A stretch of DNA of 64,000 bases, from the NCBI GenBank assembly GCA_016806645.1, contig JACSYO010002129.1:3249777-3313776 (forward strand), written 5' to 3'. This DNA is from Ophiodon elongatus (Eukaryota; Chordata; Actinopteri; Perciformes; Hexagrammidae). The translations under genes and the position numbers were made by a program. Each line of letters opens with the position of its first letter. Position 1 is the stretch's first letter. Shown piece after piece: positions 41,921 to 53,925 of this stretch. Below the pieces are notes generated by a model, which worked only from the letters and a program-made list of their open reading frames with translations, ran no database searches and was not told where the DNA came from.

Positions 41921-41928
41921 TGACGTCA
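41921..41928. promoter_or_regulatory. Perfect CRE palindrome upstream of cbx4
   Basis: TGACGTCA, the full CREB/ATF consensus, lies 347 bp before the cbx4 ATG and just before the GA tract. It fits a core or proximal promoter site. No TATA box is evident near it. Confidence 0.5.
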
Positions 41929-42021
41929 TGCATCGAGCTGAAGCTATTGCACGAAAAGAGCTGCTCGCAGCCGCACTGTGAATATCTGTATGCTCATAGC
42001 CAGGACTGTGGAGTGTGCAAA

Positions 42022-42046
42022 GGAGGGAGGGAGAGAGAGGGAGAGA

Positions 42047-42119
<73 letters not shown>
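42022..42119. repeat. (GA)n purine tract in cbx4 promoter/5' UTR
   Basis: GGGAGAGA units pass into about 70 bp of pure GA dinucleotides, ending 155 bp before the cbx4 ATG. Such tracts bind GAGA-type factors and can form triplexes or nucleosome-poor DNA; a role here is inference. Confidence 0.95.
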
Positions 42120-42123
<4 letters not shown>

Positions 42124-42274
42124 AGGAGGAGAGGTGGAGGGAATACAGTTGGATTTGGATACAACTGGAAAACTACCAAGCGCGCACAGCACGCACCGAG
42201 TGGAAGGCACATCGACTGTGCGTAGCCAACATTTCACCGACTCCCCCGTCCCCCGCGATCGGATTCAGGCGAGA

Positions 42275-42618
42275 ATGGAGCTCCCTGCCGCCGGAGAGCA
42301 CGTCTTTGCGGTGGAGGGCATCGAAAAGAAGCGCATCCGCAAGGTAAGAGAGGGAGCATGTTTGCAAACGTTGAAAAATGTTGCGTTTGACACGAGCCTC
42401 ACCATATTTTCCTTCTCCACCATCACAGGGCAAGATCGAGTACCTGGTCAAGTGGCGAGGCTGGTCTCCTAAGTAAGTCCTAATGCAATGATGATTATCT
42501 TTAATACCTTCACTGCAATTAAAAAAAAATGCATAATTTTGCATCAAAATCGAGTGTTGTTACTTAAAAATGCCATTCACCAAGGGCGTGCGCGCAGAGT
42601 GCGTGGTTGTTTGTGGCT

Positions 42619-42671
<53 letters not shown>

Positions 42672-43080
42672 CAAGGAGAGCGCGGTCGGTATGTGTTTCA
42701 GTGTATCCGCGGATGCCTTCACTAATTTATGCGAGGGAAGGGGGTAGGCACAGCCATGTAATCCCGTTTTAATTATTTCTGCTCTGCCAGCGAATTTACG
42801 AGACAGTGGTGCTAAAATGGCCGACTGTATGTTGGTGCTGGAGGACCGTTTGGAAAGCACATACAGACAATTCGTATTTGACATGTTTGCTCTGCAGTTG
42901 CGTGTCCTGGAGGCTGATCTGCTGTTGCGGGAACGTGACTAATCGTTGTTGCACATTTAAATCGAAAGCAACATCTTTTAGATGACGCCTGCCTTACCTG
43001 TCCACTCCACACTGACTGCACAGTCATGGTGAAGATGTGGGAATGTGTGTGTGTGTGAGTGTGTGTGAGTGTGTGAGTGT

Positions 43081-43134
<54 letters not shown>

Positions 43135-46100
43135 CGGACAGGCGCTAAGGCCTAGTTAGTTAGAAAAAGGAAGTCTGCACGTGACAGCTCGCTGACAGTT
43201 GCTCTCTCCTCTCTACAGATACAACACATGGGAACCAGAGGAAAACATCCTTGACCCGCGCCTCCTCGTCGCGTTTCAACACAGGTGAGAGATGTGGACT
43301 TAGGACAGGCCGCGCAGGCTCCAGTTCAGCCAGTTCAGTCCATATATGGGCATGGGAGGAGGGGCGCTCCAGTAACTCTAGCACTGATCCCCTCCCCACA
43401 GGACTGTCTCCTGGGGGAAAGGCTGGGGATGTGGTAGTGAGAATTCCTGATAGGAAGATCAGGCACGCGGATATATATGCATCGATGTAGACGTAAATTG
43501 TAACAAATTATCATCTTATTATATGGATTTGCGTCTCAACAGCATGCAATGACAGAAAACTGAAGTAGCTCCGTATTTGTTTTTTTGCCAATGGACCAAT
43601 GGATGGACGAATGGAAATGGAAAAGCACTGGTCCCCATGTGGATTAAACTACACATATTTGGTTATAACCATATAATCACTAGTTTGCAACTGTAGAGTT
43701 TAAGCAGGACAGGTGCTGAATTAGCAGCTGCACTCCAGCGCCTGACTGTTTTCATTTAGGATGCAGGACACAAGTGCAGCAGTTTGTTGTGGTTTCATGT
43801 GAGGGGGCCAAGCTGCTGCCTGATGGGATTCTCATCACTGTACCAATCTGAGATCTGCTAACAGGCTGAGCTGTGCTTTACCTCTTCAGGCGGATTTCAT
43901 ATAACGTTTTCCACCCGAAAGAAAACCGTTCAACGACACTAGCATTGACGCATCACATGCAACTGCTGCCTTTGTTTTCCTATTTAATGTTGTGGAAACA
44001 GAATATCTCACTTTGGATGCATAAATCATCAACCTGCTTTCAATCGTGGGTCAAAAGCAGGCTTAATAGAGGTCTTTAGGTAATCAGAAACACATCAATG
44101 TCAATCTCAGAGGTTGAGATGCTAATGAATACAAATGCTGCTGTCATTTTAGCCCTGTGGCGCGTGCACAGCAACATCTTGTCTGGGTTGCTGGACTCCT
44201 GAGGCCTGTGAGATTTACTCTCACTGTGGGCCACCAGGCTGCTTGTGGGACTGGGTAAAGACACGATGGCTGGGGAAAGGAATTCGCATTTCTGAAAAGG
44301 CTAATTGACACGCAGTGCTCTCCAGCGTTTCCAGCGTACGGCTCTCATATTCCCCCGCAGCCTGCCTGCCTGGCTGGCTGTGTGTGTGTGTCTGGCTCTT
44401 TGCTGATGGTCATGGAGTGCTGCCTCTGCGCCGTGTGTGTGGATTCCTCTCTGCTCCCAGAGGATGGGGGAGGGGATCCGACAAGGGAGGCTGTAATTGC
44501 CAAATCTTCTGTGAATAGGGGTCACCCCGTTGGACGCTGTTTGAAATCGCACACATTATAGCATTAAAATGTAGACTGTTTATTGTGGCAATTTTCTGGC
44601 AGCTCTGATAGTTTGAACATCTGCAGCAAGAGGCCAACAATAGACTGGATTTACACATGCCTGGTGAAGCCTGTGAGCAGCCGGCCTTCACCCACCGCTG
44701 GTTATTTATGAGCCAATGATGAGTCAAGGTTTATATCGGGGAGTAATATTACACAGACAACCCAAGTGCTCGGTCTAGTCAGTACAACAATAACACGCTT
44801 CCCTCTCTCCTCCCTCTACAAAAAAACGTTCCAAGAGATGTTTGTTATTTGTCAGATATTCATTCACCCTACATTTTGAGTGTGAGTGAGTGTAGGCGTT
44901 GTGTTGCACAAGGGTGGTGGTTTGCATGTTTTCAACAGCAGCACGTATCCCAGAAGTTCGGTTGTATTTATCCCTCATGACCCTAATTAGAGATTGAATG
45001 TAGAAGGAAGGGCGTGCTGCAGGAGGGAGGCTGTTTGAAAGACAAGGGGAAATTTTCCCTGCTGTAGCCTTAATTGAATTTTTCCTGGATAATGAGAATA
45101 TGGAATGGGCCTATTACCATGGAGAGCTATGCAAATAAGGACCATAATGCTTTGCAGCAGGTCACATGTGGGCATTCATTAGTCCTCCAAATCTAAATTC
45201 CACTTTTGACCTTGAATAGGTAGAAGAAAATGAACAAATACTCCAAATGTCAACCCTGTCATTTTCTTTGTGATATAATTAGATTTTTTTTTTAATGCAG
45301 AAAGTGAAACACTGTCAGTTAAATGAGATGTTGTATATAGAAGGTAAATATGGTGCAAGAAAATGTAATTACCTTTTTTTTGTTTTCGCAGAGAGAGGCA
45401 AGAGCAGCTGTTGGGATATCGTAAACGGGGGCCAAAACCCAAACATCTTTTACTCCAGGTAATTATCTTCTTCATCGTTTACGAGTCATCACAGACATGA
45501 TAGTTTCTGTAGAAATGTCCTGCTTTTCTAAGCCTTCCTGTCAAGTTTCACTGTGTAAGAGGCCAAAAAGGGGGGCCTGTCAGGTGTTTAAGGGCTGCAG
45601 TCATCATGGTCGCGGTTATTAATAGATTTCTTTGAACGAGATGGAGTAAAGGGCGAAGAAAGGATGGGGTCCTACAGCTGGATTTGTCTGCTCACTCATC
45701 ATGAAACTGGGTTTGTTGCCTGAGGTTACGCAAGCGCCGCATGAGTGCACTCATTTTATTTGCATGTTCATTATTTTCTTATGCTAAATAGCTTCATGTG
45801 CAACAAACAGCTTCAAAGAGAGCTTATTATTTAAGGGTCTTTTTGAACCAAGTGAATCTGTATCAGGAGAATGTTTTCTTTCATTTCCCTGTTTGCAAAA
45901 GATAAAAATAGATGGCTGAAAGTAGCACTTGCCTCGTGCTTTGACTATTTTACCTCTGTCCTTCACAATGTGATTATATATTTTGGGAGACTTGGTGCCA
46001 ATTGTTATGCAGTGTCACTCCTTAAGAGGCATTCCACATTGCCAGAGTCACACGTGGCCAGCAATCAGGAATAAAGCGTGACATGTCTGGTGGCACTTCT

Positions 46101-48218
46101 CTGACCTGAGGTCACAGCCAGAGCGTCTTGAGCGTTCCGCTGCAGTTCCCCTCTGACAGCCCCAAGGGTCAGCCTGTACAGGAGGGGGGGTAGGGGACAA
46201 GATGGTGGGAGGGAGATTGTAAGCTGAGCACTGATTGGATAGTTTGTTTCAATTTCCGAAAGACTTCAGCATCTTGTGAACTCTTTCATTTTCAGCCTGT
46301 AGGTTTGCTTATTTTAGCTGCTGTTTGAACTCCGTTGAAAAGGGGCACTACACCTTACTCCATGTGCACAGTTTTTGTAAACAATTGTATAATGGCACCT
46401 GATGGTGTCATAGTGATATCATGGGGGTCATCTAAACTTGGACTTGGAGAAGTGTATTACATTAAACCGTGCATTTCAAAATAGTGGTATGGTGTTTGGA
46501 AGACATTCCCCTTTGCCAGGGAAGGTAAAACACAGCGAGGCAAGTGTCGCATTATGGGAAATGTAGGATCTGGAATTCATAGAGGTTTGTATATATACTA
46601 TGGCCTAAAAACAACGTTTTCGACATTCTTTTGTTGATGTCTCCTGTAAGACCCCACCAACAAGTGCAATACTTAGTTGGCTTATTTTTTTTAGTTATTA
46701 CTTAAATAAATCCCAGAATTCCAATCCTCATTATTAATATTTGGCTCTTTATATTCTTGAGTTTGATGAAAACAGGGGAAATGTTAAACTTGGTGTCTTG
46801 TCTCTTTCTTCAAGGTACCCTCATTTGCCCGAAGATCCTGTATCCCTTCGGGTTTTGAAGAATCATCTCAGGATGCAGAGGCTATCCTCAAGCCCGATCC
46901 CGTCCCGGTCCAGCGCCCCCAGCCTCAACAGTACCAGCTCAACAGCAAGAAGCACCATCAGTACCAGCCCAACAGCCAGGAGGTCCCCGCTGACCAGCCA
47001 ACCAACGGCAAGAAGAAGTTCATCTACCAGCTCAACAGCAAAAAGCACCACCACTATGAGCCTGACCCCAGCATGTACGACGCACAGGCTTCCAGGCTAA
47101 AAGAGGTGGTCAAAGTTCAGGAACCGGCCAGTAAACCGGCAAATCCTGGCTGGAACTTACCGCTGGCCCTGCAGCAGAAATGGGTTCGCGACAAAGACAC
47201 AGGCTGCTTGAGCAAAGTTAAAGAGTTGGCAGTGGAAGTGAGGAAACCAGCTGTTAAAGATGCTGAGAGCGAACACGCCCTGAAACCCAATCCTAAAGAC
47301 GCGACCCTGCCTAGCGCCATTAGCAGCAAAATGAAGATAATCAAGAACAAAAACAAAAATGGACGTATTGTTATTGTCATGAGCAAATATATGGACAGCA
47401 ACAAGGCTCATGGAGCTAAGGGTAAACACGGGGAATCGTCAAGCGAAGTGAAACCCCAAAACACCAAACCGTCGGACAACAATCCAGCACACACAACCAA
47501 AATGGTGGAGCACCCGGAGAACGGTATCCCAAAAGAGCTCTGTAACGGCAGCTCCCTCCCCGCTGCAGAGCATCCCATAAAGTGTTCCCCAAAGGACAGG
47601 CATTTCTCCAAACCGTCACCAAGCACAGCAGAGGAATACAACACCGAGGTGGCTCGTGGTCAGGCCGATTTACCGGATGATTTACCCCTTCAGCTGACTG
47701 CCAGCTCACCCCTCACGTCCTGGTCTGTTGACAGCAACATCCCGACCCCAACATCCGTCGACCATATCAGGATCCCTTCTTTTCCCAACGACCGCAAGCG
47801 AAAGCTATCAGATCCCGCCGAGGACAGGAGCGTCTCCAAAACCTACCTGACTTCCAGAAGCTTCAGCGTCTCCAGCACTGTGGTCACGCCCCCTCAGGAC
47901 ATACCTATGGACCTCCACTGTAGCGGCTCGCGCCACAGCAGTACGTTTACATATGAGGTTGTGGACTCTGGCAGCCAAGAGGAGCCGATGGATCTCAGCT
48001 GCCCAAAGAAAGAGACGCAGGTGGAGACGGAAATACTGCCGGAGCCCGAGCCTGTCGTCACGGACACAACTCATGTGACAGAAGACACACAGAAATCCAC
48101 AGAGAAATCTAAAGAAGCACCTCTTAAAAATATCTCCCCTTTTATGGGAAATATCATAATCACTGACATCACAACAAACAGTCTCACCGTCACGTTCAAG
48201 GAATTTGTTTCTTTCTGA
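42275..48218 (+). CDS. cbx4: CBX4, Polycomb chromobox protein (PRC1 subunit, SUMO E3 ligase family)
   Basis: Exons: 42275-42343, 42429-42472, 43219-43284, 45392-45458, 46815-48218; 549 aa (human about 560). The start MELPAAGEHVFAVEGIEKK matches CBX4. The chromodomain spans residues about 11-60 with the methyl-lysine cage F11, W32 and W35 present, so H3K27me3 reading should be intact. The paralogue-typical GYRKRGPKPKHLLLQVPSFARR follows (in two exons). Two YQLNSKKHH repeats lie at 122-130 and 153-161. KNKNKNGRIVIVMSKYM (SUMO-interacting motif VIVM at 268-271) is conserved. PMDLH (446-450) and PMDLS (473-477) are CtBP-type motifs. The C-box at 522-549 (GNIIITDITTNSLTVTF) binds RING1. The mammalian poly-His run is absent. 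It is nuclear and acts in canonical PRC1; the SUMO ligase role is family knowledge. Next in tandem is cbx8. Confidence 0.97.
42621..42672. repeat. (GT)n microsatellite in cbx4 intron 2
   Basis: GT dinucleotides ending in GCGCGCGC. They lie in the 746 bp intron 42473-43218, which also carries the tract at 43044-43133. Confidence 0.95.
43044..43133. repeat. (GT)n/(GTGTGA)n microsatellite in cbx4 intron 2
   Basis: GTGTGAGT units grade into pure GT. It ends 85 bp before the exon 3 acceptor. Confidence 0.95.
43285..45391 (+). other. cbx4 intron 3 (2.1 kb)
   Basis: It runs from GTGAGA to a T-rich acceptor TTTTCGCAG. No repeats over 20 bp and no gene-like ORF. It contains scattered TAATTAG/TAATTGA words, so it could hold an intronic enhancer, but there is no direct evidence. 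Confidence 0.5.
45459..46814 (+). other. cbx4 intron 4 (1.36 kb)
   Basis: It runs from GTAATT to TCTTTCTTCAAG, a slightly unusual AAG acceptor with a good pyrimidine tract. The interior is AT-rich and holds no other feature I can support. Confidence 0.55.
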
Positions 48219-49815
48219 GAAACCATCTGTAAAAGAGGACTACCAGTGACCGATTGGATGAATCTTGTTAATATGTACATATGTAAAAACATCAGAATTT
48301 TGTAAATGTTGAAATTTATAATTTATCATTCAAATTCAATATGTTTCTTAGAATGTTTTATACTGTAACTCCTCTGTGACGTTGTAGCCAAGAAAGTGCC
48401 CTCGAGGATTTGAGCGAATGCATTCAGGTGGATGTGTTCCACTGTAAAATAATGTTTTGTCATATGGAGCCTAACGGGATACTTTTGCTGTGGTTTCATA
48501 CCTGCACCAAACTTATAACCTGAGATGTATGAAGGCTTATACATATTTTGTATTAATAATATCACTTATTTTGGTCCTGATAGAAGGTAGAGAGGATGCT
48601 GTTGAGTATATGGTGATCAAAGATCAAATTGAAAGCACTTAATTACATTTTCATATGTTGGTTTGTGTCATAACGAGAAGAAAAAACAGCTGTTCTCTTG
48701 AAGTCTTATTTCACTTTTTACTTCAGACAGGTTCCCTTAGACGGAAATGGCATATTTAGTTTGATGTTTTGTTTGTGGCTTATTTGAGAAAACATGATTA
48801 GCTATGACATGCAAATTTACAAAACAGGTGTGTCTGAATACAGTGGAAACCTGGCGTGTGACGCGCTCGTCTGTGTCAACAACCTTAAAGAAATGTCCCG
48901 GTCTTTTTCTTCTTTTGTCAGGTTTTGATCTTGCCATTGACACGCAACAAAGCCGTCAGTGAATATGCCGTTGCAACCCGATCTATTGCTATGTTGCACA
49001 TTTCACCTTGAGCAAACATTTATAGACTGAAATGTGTCATCTCAAAGGTCTGTTACCATTAAGAAAATGGTGTCGTGTATCAAACGTTGTGACTTCCCAT
49101 TAAGACGTATCGATTCTTACCATAATTAGATCATGATTTATTAACTTATTGTTGACCTCACATATTGCTGGAGTTACTTTAAAATACATATGCTAGTCTC
49201 ATTAGGACTCTCCTAATGTTACAGAGAGAAGCGATATTCATCTCAATTTGCTTTTGGAGCTTATTGTATGATCTGGAAAAACACACGTTACTGCTATTTG
49301 CTTTCGGAAAAGCTACCAGGGTGATTAACGAGTACGTTACACAGATTAAATGTGAGTCGCAAGGCTGCCTTTGTATACTGTTACATGCGAGCCAATGAGT
49401 GCAAGCTGTTTTTATTATGCTGCTGAAAATTCAAATGTCAAAGATGTTGGATGTAACCTACATTTGAGTCTAAATTGCCTTCCACGCACGTTTGATGCAA
49501 ACCAGTAAGAATGCTAAAATGCTATAATAATAATAAAGGAATATAGCATATTTATTGACGTTTGATTTGTTGTAACAACGATGCTCTCTGCATCAGAAGC
49601 TACAATTGATTCCATTGAACAGTTGAAAAGATATTTTGAGTCCGTTAGCTCCTATTTTGTTCTCTATTTTGTGCTTTGTTTTGTTCATTCTCGCACTTGT
49701 TCCGAAATCATAATGATTGATATAAAGTATGTTCTACCAGGAGTTGGTAGACTTATTGCTGTTGGCACAGCTTATTGGATGGTATGTTTCACAATAAAGA
49801 GAGAGAAATAACCTC
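48219..49815 (+). other. Probable cbx4 3' UTR
   Basis: AT-rich sequence follows the stop with AATAAA signals at 49532-49537, 49793-49798 and 49980-49985. The middle one would give a UTR of about 1.6 kb. An open frame of 76 codons at 49581-49811 lies inside it and looks fortuitous. Confidence 0.45.
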
Positions 49816-50671
49816 TTATATGTTTCTGCATTTATATTTGATGGCTTGCTGATTAATTGACGTACTATTGGCAAACGTTTCTATTGTTTTTTTAGTGTTC
49901 AGTGAAAGATTTATGTATCACTTTTCCTGACCTGCAGTTGTTATGAAGCGTTTCTGCTGATACAGAGAACGAATGGAACAATAAACACAAGAAACACTAA
50001 CTTGGTTGTGAACCATGAATAGAAAAACAGATCATGTTGCATAATCACAAACGATCCTGCACAAAGGGCCCTCTGTATTGCATAACTGCACCGGTCAGTT
50101 GTATTATTAAAACTTTAGCCATGCATTATTTTTCTACTGCAGCTCGACTCCAAGCAGGAATGTAAACACACAACATAACTGGAGGGAAGGCTGTTATGTA
50201 ACTCTTAGATTCTTTCAAGAAGAAAGGGCGTCATGGAGGGTATTTGTTTGCCGTAAGGCTAATAAGTGTGTGCCTTCCAGAACAATGTGCCTGTTAAGAG
50301 TTAAATGTTATTTATATGACATTTACATAGCCTCTGCAACGTGGTCATGGCATTTCCTGATTATTGTGTAACTTTTTTTATAGAGGACAGTGTTGTCTCG
50401 TAAAACGCTGTGTCACTATGACAGCAATTCTCCGTAAATTATTATCATACAGTAAAAGGCTAGTTCAGACCTACAAAGACACACGCAAAGCTTCAGCTAC
50501 ACATTGGAGCATATCTCAGCTGACCTTTCATGACATTGCCAAATGTGTCAGTATTGTCTATGTTACTGTAATTGTATTATGTTGGTAATTCTCTACACAC
50601 TATGCCTTTGTCTCTCTATTATCTTTGTTTCTTCCGAAGCAGGGGTCAAAGGACAGATGGTGCTGTACAGG

Positions 50672-50730
50672 TTGTAGACCCCTTTGAGGTAAATTTGTGA
50701 TATTGGGATATATAATTAAAACTGACTGGA
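50672..50730 (+). mobile_element. SINE/LINE 3'-tail relic
   Basis: GACCCCTTTGAGGTAAATTT is followed by GTGATATTGGGATATATAAT and ACTGACTGGACTT, matching the tail at 14810-14866 and the usual fish SINE end. No head is visible. Confidence 0.55.
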
Positions 50731-50867
50731 CTTAAAGAAGTTAATTAAAAGGCCTCTAACCAGGACTCTGATCTGAAAAAGTAAGCAGGAATTGTTGTCG
50801 TTATACTGGAATCTCAAGCTTGTAAAGAGATTAACTCTTGAATGTTTTGAGTGTTAGAAAGGCAGGA

Positions 50868-50883
50868 ATGTGTGTGTGTGTGT

Positions 50884-50949
<66 letters not shown>

Positions 50950-51001
50950 GTGTGTGTGTGTGTGTGCGCATGTGTGGGTGTGGGTGTGGGTGTGGGTGTG
51001 T
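50868..51001. repeat. (GT)n microsatellite with (GGGTGT)n end
   Basis: A GT run of about 115 bp with single CT and CG interruptions passes into four GGGTGT hexamers. Confidence 0.95.
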
Positions 51002-51671
51002 GCTGTATCTTCTTTAGTGTAGTCATGGGAGTTGCCTATTAAAGAATGTGACACAAACAAAGAACCCTTTAAGAACAAAAACAAGAACATAGACATGGGA
51101 CATATGTCCCTGCCACTTAAATCAGATAGATTTGCCATTTTTGTCCACCTATTTTTTAAATGAATAGTCTTTCTCTCTTCCCTGTGATCCTGTTTTGCAG
51201 TTATTGTTATTTCTCATTGTGGTTTTAAAAAAACACCAACAGAGTAACCCTTACAGAGCTGTTATCTGTGTGGATCTCATAGGCAATCAGGGTCGAGAGA
51301 GCTAGAATTTCCCAAGAATGACCTCAACTTCAAATTTGATTCTTTTTCGACTTAGACACAAATTTTCACTTATATCAGAATAACCATCGTAAGTGGGAAC
51401 AGTAAGAGTAAATTAACTTAAAGTTCAAACATCACTGTCAGTGGTCACTTTCAAATCCGAATAAATCTATTAATTAACAAATAAATAACTTCCGTTGTTA
51501 TTTGAGCTGTGTGAGCTACTGAAGTCTAATAAGAGCAAAAATATGACAGCCAATCAATTACTCTAAACAGGCCCATAGGGGACTACGGCAACTTAAGACA
51601 CACATTCTCAGTTTCGAAACTCATATCAGTTAATATTAGGGGAGTTTCAAAACACCACGAGCACACAGCTC

Positions 51672-51716
<45 letters not shown>

Positions 51717-53877
51717 GGCCGTGCATTGCTTTGAACCAGCTATGCAGTCAGTCATGCATCCGTAGGAAACTGAAACATAGTTGAGCAGGGGAACATATTT
51801 ATAGACCAAGTGTGATGTTTCACATTCCCCCTTTATCATCGTACCCACCAGTAGCCTGCACAGTGTCGGTTTCATCCCCGCACAGTGCAGCCTCACAGGA
51901 TCATGTCAGCAGCAGGATCGTTTGGATAAATTAAAGCCCAGTGTGTGACCCGGAGAAGGCCTGTTGCTCAGCAAATTTAATAGATCTAAATAAAAAGATG
52001 ATATTTTAAGCAAGCAAAAATAAAAATGGAAGGCTCGTTCATAAATTGCGGAATCCTTGTTGACTTCCTGTATTTTCTTTCCAAATTCATAAAACAATGG
52101 AGAAAAAAGCCTCAGTGGATCTTTCATTTATTTCATTTCCATCCATAAAAAGCGGATGTAACACAAATAGATGAGACCTAACAACCTAAAATAGTTATAG
52201 TGGGAAATGAGAGCTGCTGCTGTGTGTGGTCTAACAGGCTGCTGTAAAAGGTGCTTTCTAATTCAAAGTACATGCACTGAAATATGGCTTCGCAGTTTCT
52301 CGCCTGTGGTTTTTGTGTGTGTGAGCCACCTTCATCAGAAAATGTCGCCCGGTAAAGTAGGACAGTCAACAGCGAGCTGTGCGCAGCAGTTGCCCAGAAA
52401 CCAGAGAGCCAATAATGTTCTCACAGAGCCAGCACTGTTTATTCATGTACGGCTGTCGCCATTGCGGCTCCCGCAGACTCACTTTTCATCGACTCACAGC
52501 CAAATATGGAGAACCGCAGCAGCGCAGCAGCGCATGCTCTCTCCACGCACCAGCCGCCTTTCTCTCGGAACACTAACCCGTGCGGGCTCTGGCCATTATA
52601 GTACCGACAGGAAATGTCGGTCTACAGGCTATGACTATCAAAATGGTGGTTCATATTTCTACGGCAGCCACAACGCATCTTTTGTCCGCGGCGCGCCCGC
52701 CTTTGTCTGCTCCACAGCGGGGAGAATTTAAACAGATATAGCAGCAAATATACATATGTGTGGATATGAAGCATATGGTTCATATGTTAAACGTGATCGA
52801 GGATGAAGACGGACGACGTACATCCTCCCTACATGGTGTTGCGATTTCATTTCACACATCTGCAGTAAATGAGACCACATCTAATTAACCTCACGCATAT
52901 TTGCAATTGATTAGAACCCTGCCTGTTTACTTTAATGCGCGTAATTTTAGGAAAATATTAAGTCGGGATTTCATGCTCAATACAAGAAAGCGAATGAAGA
53001 GCGCAGATCAAGAAGGAATAGAGAGCAATCCATTTGTAGGCAAGATTTCTCAATAATACAAAAGATTTCGCAGTAAATTTGGTCAAATAACTGTGAATAT
53101 TTATTTTTTAATGTCTGTTTTTAGCTGCATCTGCCTGTGAACACTGCAACGTCCTATACAATCACCACATTGGCCCACAGCGTCAACAAAAAGGCGTTGA
53201 TGGTAGATACCTGATGCCCTGCTTTATTCATTTAATGAATACTCTTCTGCACAGGCTGCATATTGTATTCATTTTAAATAGACAAACTGGAAAAGAGGAA
53301 GAAAATCGAAGTAAAAATCTGAAAATGAAAACGATCCAGTGTCGTGCCCGTGCTCTATTGTGTGTAGAGCATTTTTAATTAATTTGATTATTTTCCAAAG
53401 TGCAATTTGCTCAGTTGGACGGATAATGTGGATGACCCGGAGGCCTCAGCAGGTAGAAGACTGCACGAGTAAGATACGCTGACGTGTCTCTTGGCCAATT
53501 TTAAGATTTAGGACACATTTGTAATTATTATCCTATTTTATTTTCATTTAAAATGAATAGCTGATGAATGTAAAAAATTGCACCTGAGGCTTACAGAAAA
53601 AGAAGTTGCAGCTCCGCCCTCTCCTTTTCCATGTTTGTGGTTAATTTGTGTGATTAATATTCCGAGTAGATTTTTATCATCACGACCATATTAGTGGTTC
53701 AATATATTCCAGAAAAGCTGGCTGCTGGGCAAAACCCCCCAACTATAATACTAATGATATAATATTAATGCTAATAATGATAATGATAATAGTAATAATA
53801 CTTTGCTACTGAGGGCAGAAATACAAACATTTTACGTATAATTAAATTATTAGTGCTTAGAAATAATAGATACAACA

Positions 53878-53878
53878 C

Positions 53879-53911
<33 letters not shown>

Positions 53912-53925
53912 AATAATTACAATAA
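53878..53925. repeat. (AAT)n/(GAT)n trinucleotide tract
   Basis: AATAATAATAAT, TGATAATGATAA and further AATAATAA units; a looser AT-rich version lies at 53740-53800. Confidence 0.8.

Noticed and set aside
49581..49811. 76-codon ORF after cbx4
   Set aside because: It lies in the probable 3' UTR, overlaps a poly(A) signal and has AT-driven composition.
52207..52731. 174-codon ORF as a new gene between cbx4 and cbx8
   Set aside because: No recognisable domain, no clear promoter or poly(A) pair; kept only as a finding about the patch.
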